A stretch of 64,000 bases of DNA from the NCBI GenBank assembly GCA_030745755.1, contig JASLOA010000027.1:62001-126000 (forward strand), given 5' to 3'. Position 1 is the first letter of the stretch. The number at the start of each line of letters is the position of its first letter. The translations under genes were made by a program, and so were the position numbers. This DNA comes from Kiritimatiellia bacterium. GTDB taxonomy: Bacteria; Verrucomicrobiota; Kiritimatiellia; UBA8416; JABMPJ01. Below are positions 49,559-58,667 of the stretch, one piece after another. The notes beneath the pieces were generated by a model that did not search any database, was not told where the DNA came from, and saw only the letters and a program-made list of their open reading frames with translations.

Positions 49559-51165
49559 TGCGGTTACTCAAACAACTGGGCCGGAAGCTGCGCGGCAAGC
49601 AGTCAGCAGCTTCCGAGACCCGACCCTCATCTCCCTCCCGGAGTTCATCCGGGAGCGGTGCGTCTTCCCGCCGCAAGCGTTCGCGCCGCCCGGAGGGGCA
49701 TGGCGAAGCATGGACGCCCGGCAAGGAACAGAAGGGCTCCTCCGATCGCTCTGAGCGACAGGAACGCCGCCCGCGCCGTTCATCCGGGTCCTCTCAGCGT
49801 GGCGGACAGCAAAGCCGTGATGACCGCCAGGATCGGCAGGACCGCCAGGGCCGGCCGGGTCGTCAGGATCGCCCGTCGCAGGGCGGTGGTGGTAACCGTC
49901 GTCGCAAGCCGCGTTCAGACAGACGTCCTGACGTTGTACCCCAGCCGGTTGTAGACACTACGCCGTGGGATCCTTCCACCTTCGTTGTGGAGCCGGAAGA
50001 AGGCAAGACTCGTTTCCACGATATCAACTTGCCCGAAGAGCTGATGCACGCGATCAGCGATCTCGGATTCCAATATTGTACCCCAATCCAGTCCGAAGTG
50101 TTCACCAAGGCGCGCAAAGGCGAGAACATCAGTGGCCGTGCCCAGACCGGAACCGGCAAGACCGCGGCCTTCCTGATCACCATCATGGCCGACTTCCTTC
50201 GCAATCCGCTGCCGGGCGAGCGCGCGGTCGGAAGACCCCGCGCCCTGGTTATCGCTCCGACACGGGAACTCGTCATCCAGCTCGCCAAGGATGCCGTCTC
50301 GTTGGGCAAGTACACAGGGTTTCGCTGTGAGGCCGTGTACGGCGGCATGGACTACGAGAAGCAGCGTCGCCAGCTTCAGGGCGGACCGGTCGACATCATC
50401 GCGGCCACCCCGGGGCGCCTCCTTGACTATGCCTCCAAACGGGTCATTGATCTGAGTGGGGTGGAGATGATGGTGATTGACGAAGCCGATCGCATGCTCG
50501 ATATGGGCTTCATTCCTGACGTGCGCCGGATCATTCAGCAGACCCCGCGCAAGGAAGAGCGGCGCACGATGCTCTTCAGCGCCACGCTAACCGACGACGT
50601 CAAGCGGCTCGCATCGCAGTGGATGAGCGATCCGGTGGAAGTCGAAATCGAGCCCGAAAACGTCACCACGGACACCGTTGACCAGATCGTCTACAGTGTA
50701 ACCACGAGCGAGAAGTTCCGCCTGTTGATCAACATGCTGAAAGATCCTGCGTTCAAGCGCGTATTGATCTTCGGGAATCGCCGTGATCGGACCAAGCGGC
50801 TTTGCGACCGCCTGCGCCGGGAGCGTGTCTCCTGTGAGCTGCTTTCGGGAGCCGTCGAGCAGCGCCGCCGGGTGAATATCCTGGAGAACTTTCGGGAGGG
50901 GCGTACACGTGTACTCGTCGCGACGGACGTGGCGGGGCGAGGCATTCACATCGACGACATCACGCATGTCATCAACTACGAATTGCCGTATGAGCCGGAG
51001 GACTATGTCCACCGCATCGGCCGTACCGGTCGTATCGGCACAGAAGGCATCGCAATCTCCTTTGCCTGCGAGGATGAATCCTTCATCATCCCGGACATCG
51101 AGGAGTATATCGGCCGCGAGCTGCCCTGCCGTATGCCCGATGAAGCGCTTCTGCCTTCGCGCTAG
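49558..51165 (+). CDS. DEAD-box RNA helicase
   Basis: A 535-residue RhlE/CsdA-type RNA helicase. A basic, Ser/Arg/Gln-rich low-complexity N-terminus (about 1-125) precedes the core. Core motifs are GFQYCTPIQSEV (Q motif), AQTGTGKTAAF, PTRELVIQ, VIDEADRMLDMGF (DEAD), FSATL, and in the second domain RVLIFGNRRDRTKRL, VLVATDVAGRGI and HRIGRTGRIG. The low-complexity tail is placed at the N-terminus rather than the usual C-terminus. Translational coupling to rpsI suggests a role in ribosome assembly. The subfamily symbol is uncertain. Confidence 0.93.
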   Translation: MRLLKQLGRKLRGKQSAASETRPSSPSRSSSGSGASSRRKRSRRPEGHGEAWTPGKEQKGSSDRSERQERRPRRSSGSSQRGGQQSRDDRQDRQDRQGRPGRQDRPSQGGGGNRRRKPRSDRRPDVVPQPVVDTTPWDPSTFVVEPEEGKTRFHDINLPEELMHAISDLGFQYCTPIQSEVFTKARKGENISGRAQTGTGKTAAFLITIMADFLRNPLPGERAVGRPRALVIAPTRELVIQLAKDAVSLGKYTGFRCEAVYGGMDYEKQRRQLQGGPVDIIAATPGRLLDYASKRVIDLSGVEMMVIDEADRMLDMGFIPDVRRIIQQTPRKEERRTMLFSATLTDDVKRLASQWMSDPVEVEIEPENVTTDTVDQIVYSVTTSEKFRLLINMLKDPAFKRVLIFGNRRDRTKRLCDRLRRERVSCELLSGAVEQRRRVNILENFREGRTRVLVATDVAGRGIHIDDITHVINYELPYEPEDYVHRIGRTGRIGTEGIAISFACEDESFIIPDIEEYIGRELPCRMPDEALLPSR

Positions 51166-51301
51166 CAGCCCATCCCACCTTCGCACCTTCTCGCCTTCAC
51201 ATGCGCTCTGGCGTCCATACTGTTTAAGTCTGATTGACGGTGCTGCCACTAAGTGGTACCGTAAAACTGGAGTGGCGAGCGCTGCTCGGAGGGACGGGAT
51301 C

Positions 51302-51562
51302 ATGGGGTTCAAGCGTTGTCCAGGGAGTTCCGGTTTCACGCAGCCGAAGATTGAGCTGTTGGAGTGTCCGGACTGTCGGCAGGACGTCGAGATCTGGAGC
51401 GACGAGACGACCGGGAAGTGCTCCAGTTGTGGCAAAACCGTGTCACGTACGTCCACTCCGGCCTGTATGGACTGGTGTGCTCACGCGGAGGAGTGCCTCG
51501 GCGAAGAGAAGTACAAGCAGTACTTGAAGATGAAGGCTGAACAGGAAGAGACGTCTTCCTGA
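51302..51562 (+). CDS. Small Cys-rich zinc-ribbon-like protein
   Basis: An 86-residue protein with CPDCRQDVEIW and CSSCGK as a CXXC...CXXC zinc ribbon, and further cysteines in CMDWCAHAEECLG. The second set (CxxxCxxxxxC) is found in small proteins of anaerobes with no settled function. GGAGGGACGGGATC precedes ATG 51302; the longer open frame upstream overlaps the helicase. A weak promoter-like TTGACG lies at 51234. Its 3' end converges with the receiver gene 5 nt away. Unrecognised function. Confidence 0.75.
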   Translation: MGFKRCPGSSGFTQPKIELLECPDCRQDVEIWSDETTGKCSSCGKTVSRTSTPACMDWCAHAEECLGEEKYKQYLKMKAEQEETSS

Positions 51563-51567
51563 CGCCA

Positions 51568-51963
51568 TCACGCCTCGGGTCTGAGGATCTCCTCGATCTT
51601 GCCGAGCAAGACATCGGGGTCGATCGGCTTCTCCACGAAATCCTGAACCGGCATCCAGTCGGGGTCGATGTCCTCGCCCGAGAACCCCATGGGGAATTCC
51701 TGGTTGATGCCCGTCAGCAGGATCACGGGTAGATCGCGGGTCTGAGCTTCCTTCCGGATCTTCCGGGCGAGATCAAAGCCTCCGGCCGGGTTTTCCGGGA
51801 ACATCACGTCGAGGATTACGATATCCGGCATGTCATCAATCAGTTCCTGTATGGCATTCTCTGTTGTAGTCAGAATGCTGGTCGCGTGTCCGGCGCTTTC
51901 CAGGATAGCGGCCGTTACCTGGGCGATATCCACTTCATCGTCGATGATCTTGATTTTTGCCAC
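51568..51963 (-). CDS. Stand-alone response regulator receiver protein
   Basis: A 131-residue single-domain receiver. It has IKIIDDEVDIA (acidic pair), DIVILDVMFPENPAGG (phospho-Asp), VILLTGI and FVEKPIDPD (Lys). GTG 51963 is used as start with GGGGGACA upstream. It lies at the end of the formate dehydrogenase operon, 14 nt after the ferritin-like gene. With no output domain it would act by protein contact; its kinase may be elsewhere, perhaps the hybrid kinase at 43-1683, but this is only proximity. Confidence 0.9.
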   Translation of the reverse strand: MAKIKIIDDEVDIAQVTAAILESAGHATSILTTTENAIQELIDDMPDIVILDVMFPENPAGGFDLARKIRKEAQTRDLPVILLTGINQEFPMGFSGEDIDPDWMPVQDFVEKPIDPDVLLGKIEEILRPEA

Positions 51964-51977
51964 AGTCTTGTCCCCCT

Positions 51978-52433
51978 TTAGAAGTAGTCCATCTGCATCA
52001 TCTTCTTGATCGCAATGAGCGCACGCTCTTCCACGCGAATCAGCGTTTCCAGCACGTTCCGAGCCTTCTCCGGCAGATCTTGCCGGCAGAGCTTTGTGTA
52101 GAAGTCGATCAATTTACGCCCATGCCTCCCGGCGTCCTTGAGGAGTGCTTCTGCCGTGCAGCTCTCGGAACGCGGGTCGAGGAAGCGGAAACTCTTCTCA
52201 AGGTCGAACGGGGCATCGGCTTCCAGCCTGGTCTGGCGGATCTCATCCTGCTCCCCGGCATCCATTTCCGCGAAGCCCTGCTGCTGGTGCTGCCGATGGC
52301 GGGACAGGTGATAGCTCAGCAGCTTGGCCTTGTTGTCCGCCGATTCATCGCGGATTGAGGCATAGTAGCGCGCGATCCGATCCTCGAACGCGGCTATCTG
52401 ATCGAAGATGTCACCTAGTGTCAGGTCTTCCAT
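51978..52433 (-). CDS. Ferritin-like four-helix protein
   Basis: A 151-residue all-helical protein with the size of rubrerythrin/ferritin-like domains. Helix 1 has FEDRIARYYASI, helix 2 has HLSRHRQHQQQGFAEM and the last helix has IRVEERALIAIKKMMQ, providing Glu/His positions that could bind metal, but the classical ExxH repeats are incomplete. It sits 15 nt after fdhA and 14 nt before a receiver gene. A role in oxidative protection or redox sensing of the dehydrogenase is inference. Confidence 0.6.
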   Translation of the reverse strand: MEDLTLGDIFDQIAAFEDRIARYYASIRDESADNKAKLLSYHLSRHRQHQQQGFAEMDAGEQDEIRQTRLEADAPFDLEKSFRFLDPRSESCTAEALLKDAGRHGRKLIDFYTKLCRQDLPEKARNVLETLIRVEERALIAIKKMMQMDYF

Positions 52434-52448
52434 AGTTCTACCTCTGCC

Positions 52449-55154
52449 TTACGCTCTGTCGTTTTCCTGGGGTGCCGGGGCTTTTCCCAGCTTGACCGCG
52501 CAGACCTTGAATTCGGGTATCTTGGCGATGGGATCCACGGCGTCGATGGTCAGCTTGTTGGCGGCGCCTTCGTGGAAGTGGAACGTCATGAACACCGTGC
52601 CCGGTGGGGAACGGTCGGTAACCCAGGCGTCGGCCTCGATGGTGCCGCGCCGCGAGGCGACGGTAACGCGCTGGCCATCTTCAACTCCCAGGCGCGCGGC
52701 ATCCTCCGGATGCACCTCAATCGGCGTTGGCGGACAGATCGCTTCGAGTCCCTTGCTGCGTGAGGTCATGGTGCGGGTGTGCCAGTGATAGAGGTAGCGC
52801 CCCGTGGTCAGGAGGAGCGGGTACTCCTCGTCCGGCTCCTCCGCGGCGACTCGGAACGGGGTGGCGTGGAACTTGCCTTTGCCACGCTTGAACTCGCCTT
52901 CGTGCAGGAACGGGGTGCCGGGATGGTTCTTGTCGGGGCAGGGCCACTGCAGTCCCTCCTCCTCGATGCGGTCAAATGATATGCCGGCATAGATTGGGGA
53001 GACCGACGCGATTTCGTCGAGGATCTCGGAGGGGGAGGTGTAGGACATGGGATACCCGATGCGCGTTGCCACCTCGCACAGAATGGCCCAGTCATCGCGG
53101 GCCACACCGGGCTTTGGCACGGCGGTACGGACGCGCTGTACACGGCGGTCGGTATTGGTGACCGTGCCGTCTTTCTCGGCCGCCGAGGCGGCGGGAAGCA
53201 CAACGTCAGCCAGCTCGGCTGTCTCGGTCATAAAGATGTCCTGTACGCAGAGAAACTCGAGATTCTTCAGCGCGTGTTCAACGTGATTCAGATTCGGGTC
53301 GCTCAGCATGGGGTTCTCACCCATGACGTAGAGGCCCCGCACAGTGCCTGAGCCGGCCGCACCGACGATCTCCGTCACGGTCAGGCCATTATCCGGTGAG
53401 AGGGGGACACCCCATGCCGCTTCAAAGGTCGCGCGGATCTCGGGATCACTGACATCCTGGTAGCCGGGGTACTTGTTGGGCAGTGCGCCGAGGTCGCAGG
53501 CGCCCTGAACGTTGTTCTGGCCTCGCAACGGGTTGACCCCCGTGGAGGCGCGGCCGATATTCCCGGTTACCATGGCCAGGTTGGCCAGGGCGAGCACGTT
53601 GTCGGTGCCGGTAGTGTGTTGGGTAATACCCATGCTGTAGGCGATCGAGCCGCATTCGGCTTTGGCGTAGAGCCGGGCGGCCTCACGGATCTTATCGGCC
53701 GGAATGCCCGTGATGGGTTCCGCCCATTCGGGTGTGCACTCCTCAACGCAGGTGCGCACATCCTCGAACCCTTCCGTGCGTTCCTTTACAAAGGTCTCAT
53801 CGCACAGTCCTTCGCTGATGATGACGTTGATCATGGCGTTAAAGAGCGCGACGTCGGTGCCGGAGCGCTGCCGAATGTGAAGTGTGGCATAGCGTACAAG
53901 GTCGATCCGGCGCGGGTCGGCCACGATCAGGGTGGCGCCATGCTCGACAACGGCCTTGATAATGGAGATGGCGGTAATGGGGTGCGCTTCGGTCGTATTG
54001 GAGCCGGTGACGAAGATACAGTCGGCGTGCTCGAACTCGGCTTGCGGGTTGGTCATGGCACCGGACCCGAAGGCACGGGCCAGGCCGGCAACGGTTGATG
54101 AGTGACACAGCCGGGCACAGTGGTCGACGTTGTTGGTTCGGACGCCGGCGCGGAAGAGTTTCTGAAACACGTAGTTCTCTTCGTTGGTGCACTTGGCTGA
54201 CGAAAATCCGGCCAAAGCGTCGGGCCCGTGCTGCTCCTTAATCGCCGACAGCCTATCAGCCACGAGCGCCAGCGCCTCTTCCCATGTTGCCTCCTCGAAC
54301 ACGCCGTTACGCTTGATCAGCGGAGTAGAGAGGCGGTCGGGGGCGGCAACATAGTCCAGGCCGAAGCGCCCCTTGACGCAGAGACTGCCGTGGTTGGCGG
54401 GGGCGTTGCGGTCGCCGCGGATGCGGACGATCCTGCCGCCACGCGTACCGAGCTCAAGGCCGCATCCGCACCCGCAGTAGGGGCAGGTTGTGCGCACGGT
54501 GTCCATGGGCGGCACCGTTTCGTTCTTGGCCCAGAGGGCGTTGACGGGGCAGCGGTCGACGCATTCGCCGCACGAGACGCAGGTGGATTCTGAGATGGGC
54601 TGGTCGCCGGGCACCGCGATGCGGCTTTCAAAGCCACGGCCGGCGATCTCGATGGCACCGATGCCGCGTAGCTCGTGGCAGGAACGCGTACAGCGGCCGC
54701 AAAGGATGCACTTCGAGAGGTCGCGGGTGTAGAAGGGGTTGCTGTCATCCACGATCGGCTTACGGATCATGCGGCGCAGGCGGCTGCCCTTGATGCCGAG
54801 GAAAGCGGCCACGGTCTGCAGACCGCAGTTCATGTTGGCACTACAGGAGAGACAAACGAGCGGGTGATCCGCGATCAGCATCTCGCAGATGGTCCGGCGC
54901 ACACGGTTGACGCTGTCCACATCACTGCGCACCACCATGCCCTCCTCGGCCAGCGTCGAACACGAGGTCGGCATGCCGCGTCGACCGTCAATCTCGACGA
55001 TACACATGCGACAGGCGCCGTAGGGTTTCAGTCCCTCGCTGAAGCAGAGATGCGGAATGTAGATTCCTGCGGACCTGGCGGCGCTGAGGACGGTCTCTCC
55101 CTTCTGCGCGGTCACGCTCACTCCGTCAATCGTGAATGTAAGTTCGGCAGACAT
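52449..55154 (-). CDS. Formate dehydrogenase alpha subunit, NAD-linked, Cys type
   Basis: A 900-residue molybdo- or tungsto-pterin enzyme. The N-terminal NuoG-like part has 2Fe-2S ligands (LCFSEGLKPYGACRMC), a His/Cys 4Fe-4S site (DHPLVCLSCSANMNC), and two ferredoxin clusters (CILCGRCTRSC, CVSCGECVDRC). The FDH core has its own CPYCGCGCG cluster and HCARLCHSSTVAGL, where Cys350-His351 occupies the place of selenocysteine-His. The C-terminal molybdopterin domain ends near VHPEDAARLGVEDG. It oxidises formate to CO2, passing electrons to the NuoEF-like subunits. ATG 55154 lies 4 nt after the NuoF-like stop. Confidence 0.93.
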   Translation of the reverse strand: MSAELTFTIDGVSVTAQKGETVLSAARSAGIYIPHLCFSEGLKPYGACRMCIVEIDGRRGMPTSCSTLAEEGMVVRSDVDSVNRVRRTICEMLIADHPLVCLSCSANMNCGLQTVAAFLGIKGSRLRRMIRKPIVDDSNPFYTRDLSKCILCGRCTRSCHELRGIGAIEIAGRGFESRIAVPGDQPISESTCVSCGECVDRCPVNALWAKNETVPPMDTVRTTCPYCGCGCGLELGTRGGRIVRIRGDRNAPANHGSLCVKGRFGLDYVAAPDRLSTPLIKRNGVFEEATWEEALALVADRLSAIKEQHGPDALAGFSSAKCTNEENYVFQKLFRAGVRTNNVDHCARLCHSSTVAGLARAFGSGAMTNPQAEFEHADCIFVTGSNTTEAHPITAISIIKAVVEHGATLIVADPRRIDLVRYATLHIRQRSGTDVALFNAMINVIISEGLCDETFVKERTEGFEDVRTCVEECTPEWAEPITGIPADKIREAARLYAKAECGSIAYSMGITQHTTGTDNVLALANLAMVTGNIGRASTGVNPLRGQNNVQGACDLGALPNKYPGYQDVSDPEIRATFEAAWGVPLSPDNGLTVTEIVGAAGSGTVRGLYVMGENPMLSDPNLNHVEHALKNLEFLCVQDIFMTETAELADVVLPAASAAEKDGTVTNTDRRVQRVRTAVPKPGVARDDWAILCEVATRIGYPMSYTSPSEILDEIASVSPIYAGISFDRIEEEGLQWPCPDKNHPGTPFLHEGEFKRGKGKFHATPFRVAAEEPDEEYPLLLTTGRYLYHWHTRTMTSRSKGLEAICPPTPIEVHPEDAARLGVEDGQRVTVASRRGTIEADAWVTDRSPPGTVFMTFHFHEGAANKLTIDAVDPIAKIPEFKVCAVKLGKAPAPQENDRA

Positions 55155-55158
55155 GGGT

Positions 55159-57000
55159 TCAGCTCTTGGTGATGGCGTTGAATTTGCAGACTTGGAAGCA
55201 GGCATCACAACGGATGCACTTCTGGGGGTCGATGATATGCGGTTTCCGCGGCTCACCCGTGATGGCCTCGGCCGGGCAGGCTTTGAAGCAGGCGGTGCAA
55301 CCGGTGCAGGCATCCGCCACAACCGCATAGCGAAGCAGGCCCTCGCACTTGTGGGCTCGGCAGCGGCGCTCTTTCACGTGGCTCTCATACTCGTCGCGGA
55401 AGTACTTCACCGTGGTCAGAATGGGGTTGGGCGCAGTCTGTCCCAGGCCGCAGAGTGAGCCGGCCTTGACGGCGTGGGCGACGTCAAGCACGAGATCGAT
55501 ATCCCCCGGCTTACTGTCTCCGCGGGCCATACTGTTCATGAGCAGGAGGAGCTGGCGGGTCCCCAGTCGGCAGGGCACACACTTGCCGCAGGACTCGGCC
55601 TGCGTGAACTCCAGGAAGTAGCGGGCAACGTCCACCATGCAGGTGTCCTCATCCATCACGACCATCCCACCGGAGCCCATGATGGCGCCTGCCTCGGCGA
55701 GATGCTCGTAGTCGACGGGCAGATCGAGCAGCTCGGCCGGAATGCAGCCGCCCGACGGGCCGCCGGTTTGCACGGCCTTGAAGGTCTTTTCATCCGGTAT
55801 GCCGCCACCGATATCGAAGACGATGTGACGCAGGCTGGTGCCAAGGGGGACCTCAATGAGGCCGGTACGGGCGATCTTCCCGGCCAGGGCAAACGTCTTG
55901 GTGCCGCGACTGCGCTCGGTACCGTTCTCGGCAAAGGCGGCGCCGCCATGCTCCATCAGCACCGGTACGTTCGCCAGCGTCTCCACGTTGTTGATATTGG
56001 TGGGCTTGCCAAACAGACCGCTCTGGGCGGGGAAAGGGGGGCGGGTGCGCGGCATGCCGCGTCTGCCCTCAATCGAGGCCAGCATGGCCGTTTCCTCGCC
56101 ACAGACAAAGGCGCCGGCGCCCTCCTTGATCTTCACGTGAAAGGAAAATCCGGAACCGAGGATGTCGTCACCGAGCAGTCCATACTCGGTCGCCTGCGCA
56201 ATGGCTTTCTCCACGCGTTCGATCGCGAGGGGATACTCGGCGCGCACGTAGATGTAGCCTTCCGAGGCGCCGATGGCATAGGCCCCGATGATCATGCCTT
56301 CGAGCGTGGAGTGCGGATCGCTTTCAAGTACGGAGCGATCCATGAAGGCGCCGGGATCGCCCTCATCGGCATTGCAGATCATGTACTTCTGCCCGGCTTC
56401 CTCGTTGCAGCAGAGCTCCCATTTGATCGCGGCAGGGAAGCCGGCGCCGCCACGGCCGCGCAGTCCGGAAGTCCTGACCTCTTCGATCACCTGCTCCGGG
56501 TCCATGTCAAGGGCGCGCGCGAGACCGGCGTATCCGCTTCGCGCGATGTAATGGTCGATGTTCTCGGGGTCGATTCGTCCGAAGTTGCGGGAGACAACAC
56601 GGATCTGGCCACTCAGCATCGGAAGCTGTCCGAAGGCGGGCGTATCGCCGCAGGGCTGGTCGGTCATTGTGGCCAGTGCTTCGGGTTCCCCGTCACGGTA
56701 GTAGGCGGCGAGGATCTTGCCGAGCGATTCTGTTGTGACGCCATTGAAGAGGAGTGGGGGGCGGTCGGCACCGCGCAGCTCCACGAGGGGCTCGGCATAG
56801 CAGAGACCCAGGCAGCCGACCTGCGTGACCTCGATCGCCAGTCCGAGTTCCTTCAGGTGTGTGGGCAGTGCCGCCAGCAGATCATCCGCCCCGGCCGCCT
56901 TGCCACAGGTGCTGGCTCCCACCAGTATCCGCGGTTGGCTGCTGTCGAGAAACGGCGCTGCTGCGGCTTGGGCTCGTGACTGGATATCGGCAAACGTCAT
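55159..57000 (-). CDS. NuoF/HydB-like diaphorase subunit
   Basis: A 613-residue flavoprotein. It has an N-terminal thioredoxin-like 2Fe-2S domain (STCGKAAG..., VGCLGLCYAEPL), an FMN and NAD domain (LRGRGGAGFPAAIKWEL, CNADEGDPGAFMDRSVLE), SLBB (GGPSGGCIP), a 4Fe-4S motif ESCGKCVPCRLGT, and a C-terminal ferredoxin pair (CTGCTACFKACP, CIRCDACFQVCK). This NuoF with extra domains is found in NAD-reducing and bifurcating formate dehydrogenases and hydrogenases. It overlaps the NuoE-like gene by 4 nt. Confidence 0.93.
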   Translation of the reverse strand: MTFADIQSRAQAAAAPFLDSSQPRILVGASTCGKAAGADDLLAALPTHLKELGLAIEVTQVGCLGLCYAEPLVELRGADRPPLLFNGVTTESLGKILAAYYRDGEPEALATMTDQPCGDTPAFGQLPMLSGQIRVVSRNFGRIDPENIDHYIARSGYAGLARALDMDPEQVIEEVRTSGLRGRGGAGFPAAIKWELCCNEEAGQKYMICNADEGDPGAFMDRSVLESDPHSTLEGMIIGAYAIGASEGYIYVRAEYPLAIERVEKAIAQATEYGLLGDDILGSGFSFHVKIKEGAGAFVCGEETAMLASIEGRRGMPRTRPPFPAQSGLFGKPTNINNVETLANVPVLMEHGGAAFAENGTERSRGTKTFALAGKIARTGLIEVPLGTSLRHIVFDIGGGIPDEKTFKAVQTGGPSGGCIPAELLDLPVDYEHLAEAGAIMGSGGMVVMDEDTCMVDVARYFLEFTQAESCGKCVPCRLGTRQLLLLMNSMARGDSKPGDIDLVLDVAHAVKAGSLCGLGQTAPNPILTTVKYFRDEYESHVKERRCRAHKCEGLLRYAVVADACTGCTACFKACPAEAITGEPRKPHIIDPQKCIRCDACFQVCKFNAITKS

Positions 57001-57476
57001 ACCAGTTCGTCCAGCATTCGAACGGCCATCTCGGGGGTCACGTTGCCGTAGACTTTCTCATCAATCACCACCACCGGCGCGAGGGCGCAGGACCCGAAAC
57101 AGGCTACGCGTTCCACGCTGAATTCGAAATCCTCGGTGGTCTCCCCGGGCTTGATTCCGAGACGGGCGGAGACGGCGCGGATGATCTCGACGGCGCCGCG
57201 CACATGACACGCCGTGCCCTGGCAGACCTTGACTTTGTGCCGGCCCTGTCGGGTGAGGTAGAACTGGCTGTAGAAAGTGACTACGCCGTAGACCGAGCTT
57301 TCGGGGACGTTGAGGTGCCTGGCTGTGACCTGCATGGCTTCAGGGCTGATGTATCCCAGCGTGTCCTGGATCTCCTGGAGAAGCGGGATCAGTTGACTCT
57401 CTTCGCGGGTGTAGCGGGGCAGAACACCGTCGAGTTCAGGCAGATGTACCACAGGGCTTTTAGAGCGACGCTTCAT
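56997..57476 (-). CDS. NuoE-like 2Fe-2S subunit
   Basis: A 159-residue thioredoxin-like ferredoxin. 2Fe-2S ligands lie in VCQGTACHVRG and ERVACFGSCALAP. The N-terminal helix region carries LIPLLQEIQDTLGYIS and VYGVVTFYSQFY, both typical of NuoE. ATG 57476 follows AGAAGGGA; the ORF extension to 57518 is not needed. It is the first gene of a five-gene operon and passes electrons between the NuoF-like protein and other clusters. Confidence 0.93.
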   Translation of the reverse strand: MKRRSKSPVVHLPELDGVLPRYTREESQLIPLLQEIQDTLGYISPEAMQVTARHLNVPESSVYGVVTFYSQFYLTRQGRHKVKVCQGTACHVRGAVEIIRAVSARLGIKPGETTEDFEFSVERVACFGSCALAPVVVIDEKVYGNVTPEMAVRMLDELV

Positions 57477-57574
57477 GCATGTTCCCTTCTGGGGGAGGGA
57501 ACATAGCACGCGTGTCAACCCCGGTCAATCTTGAGCGTCGTGGGACATTCCCCAGTTCTCGCACCTGGAACACG

Positions 57575-57654
57575 TAGGAGATGCCTCGACTTCGCTCGGC
57601 ATGACAGGAAACCTTAGGAAACTGTCATCCCGAGCGAAGCCGAGGGATCTCCTA
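57575..57654. repeat. 33-bp inverted repeat GGAGATNCCTCGRCTTCGCTCGG
   Basis: Arms 57575-57607 and 57622-57654 pair with three mismatches over 33 bp, separated by 14 nt. The word CTCGACTTCGCTCGG...ATGACA belongs to a class seen in many genomes. It occupies the 306-bp divergent region between the NuoE-like and NapH-like genes; the rest shows no gene or clear promoter. Confidence 0.8.
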
Positions 57655-57782
57655 TGCCTCCAACGGCAGAAAACTGTGGTAAGTCGCCGCCGCTCTCACC
57701 ATTGACAGACCTGCAACCGGGGTGGCACTCTAGATGCCATGCGGCTTACGATTACATCAGTGCGTATTTTCAGGAGGGCCGC

Positions 57783-58667
57783 GTGCAGGTTGTGGTCGTG
57801 TTGCTCGTCATCCTGGCAGCCAGGGACGGCGCTTTCCGCCAGGACACGTTGCGCGAGAACCGCCGTCTTCACGATGCGTTTGCTCCCGAGACGTCGGCAT
57901 ACGAGCAAATTCTCGATACGCACCCCCGACTCGACAAAGGACTCGAAAACGTGCGTGGCGGCACGTGGTTCTTTGACCTTGGGATTGTCTCGTTCGCCGA
58001 TGCGCTCGCGGTGGCCGAGAACGTGGCCGTATCGCGCCGTCTCTCGGTTCCACTGCTCCTCGCGAGCCTATGGTTGCTGTTGATCTCGTTGGGCCTGGGG
58101 CGGGTGTTCTGCTCGCACGTCTGCCCGGCCGCCCTGCTCTTCGAGGCGGGAGGATTGATTAGAAAAGGACTGCTGCGGATCGGTCTGCCGCTGCCGAACG
58201 GGCGTGTTCCGCGCTTCACCAAGTACATGGCGCTGGGTATAGGCCTGGCTGCTGCGACCGTGGGAGGAGAGTACATCCTTGCCTGGATCTATCCCCCGCG
58301 GCTGGTCTGCATCGAGCTGGACCAGTGCGTCTTCAATGGTGCGCTCCGCTTTGGGGTCCTTTTTCTCGGGGGCGTCGTGTTGCTGGAAATTCTGGCGTTC
58401 CCCCGCGCGTGGTGTACGCATCTCTGTCCGGGTGGGGCGCTCTATTCACTGCTGGGCAAGAAGCGCCTGCTGCGCATCAGGCTGCATGATGACCGGTGCA
58501 CGAGCTGTGGCGCCTGCCGTCCGGTCTGCCCCTACGATCTCCGGCCGGACCTCTCATCACCCGGCATGGAGTGTGACAACTGCGTGCGTTGCATTGCGGC
58601 GTGCCCGGAGTCGGCGCTGTCATTCAGGAAGCCGGGCGCGCGGGCCGAACGGGAGGATCGACCGTGA
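57783..58667 (+). CDS. NapH-like membrane ferredoxin protein
   Basis: A 294-residue polytopic protein with about four membrane segments. The paired cysteine motifs FCSHVCP and WCTHLCPGGAL at membrane ends, and two C-terminal 4Fe-4S motifs CTSCGACRPVCP and CDNCVRCIAACP, match NapH/NosR-type quinol electron donors. Basic residues follow the last cluster. GTG 57783 is preferred because CAGGAGGG lies just before it; ATG 57654 lies in the inverted repeat. Its stop overlaps the next GTG by 4 nt. Confidence 0.85.
   Translation: MQVVVVLLVILAARDGAFRQDTLRENRRLHDAFAPETSAYEQILDTHPRLDKGLENVRGGTWFFDLGIVSFADALAVAENVAVSRRLSVPLLLASLWLLLISLGLGRVFCSHVCPAALLFEAGGLIRKGLLRIGLPLPNGRVPRFTKYMALGIGLAAATVGGEYILAWIYPPRLVCIELDQCVFNGALRFGVLFLGGVVLLEILAFPRAWCTHLCPGGALYSLLGKKRLLRIRLHDDRCTSCGACRPVCPYDLRPDLSSPGMECDNCVRCIAACPESALSFRKPGARAEREDRP

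Noticed and set aside
54102-54107. Selenocysteine codon in the formate dehydrogenase
   Set aside because: The codon at the active-site position is TGT (Cys), so no in-frame TGA or SECIS element is needed.
55474-56979. A 501-codon open frame on the plus strand
   Set aside because: It lies opposite the clearly recognisable NuoF-like gene and shows no family motif; typical GC-rich antisense frame. The same applies to long frames at 5096-5980, 8020-8748, 26819-28198, 37763-38848 and 47267-48214.
52449-57476. NAD-reducing [FeFe] hydrogenase instead of formate dehydrogenase
   Set aside because: The large subunit shares the NuoG-like N-terminus but has molybdopterin-binding FDH motifs and Cys350-His351, and no H-cluster motifs.
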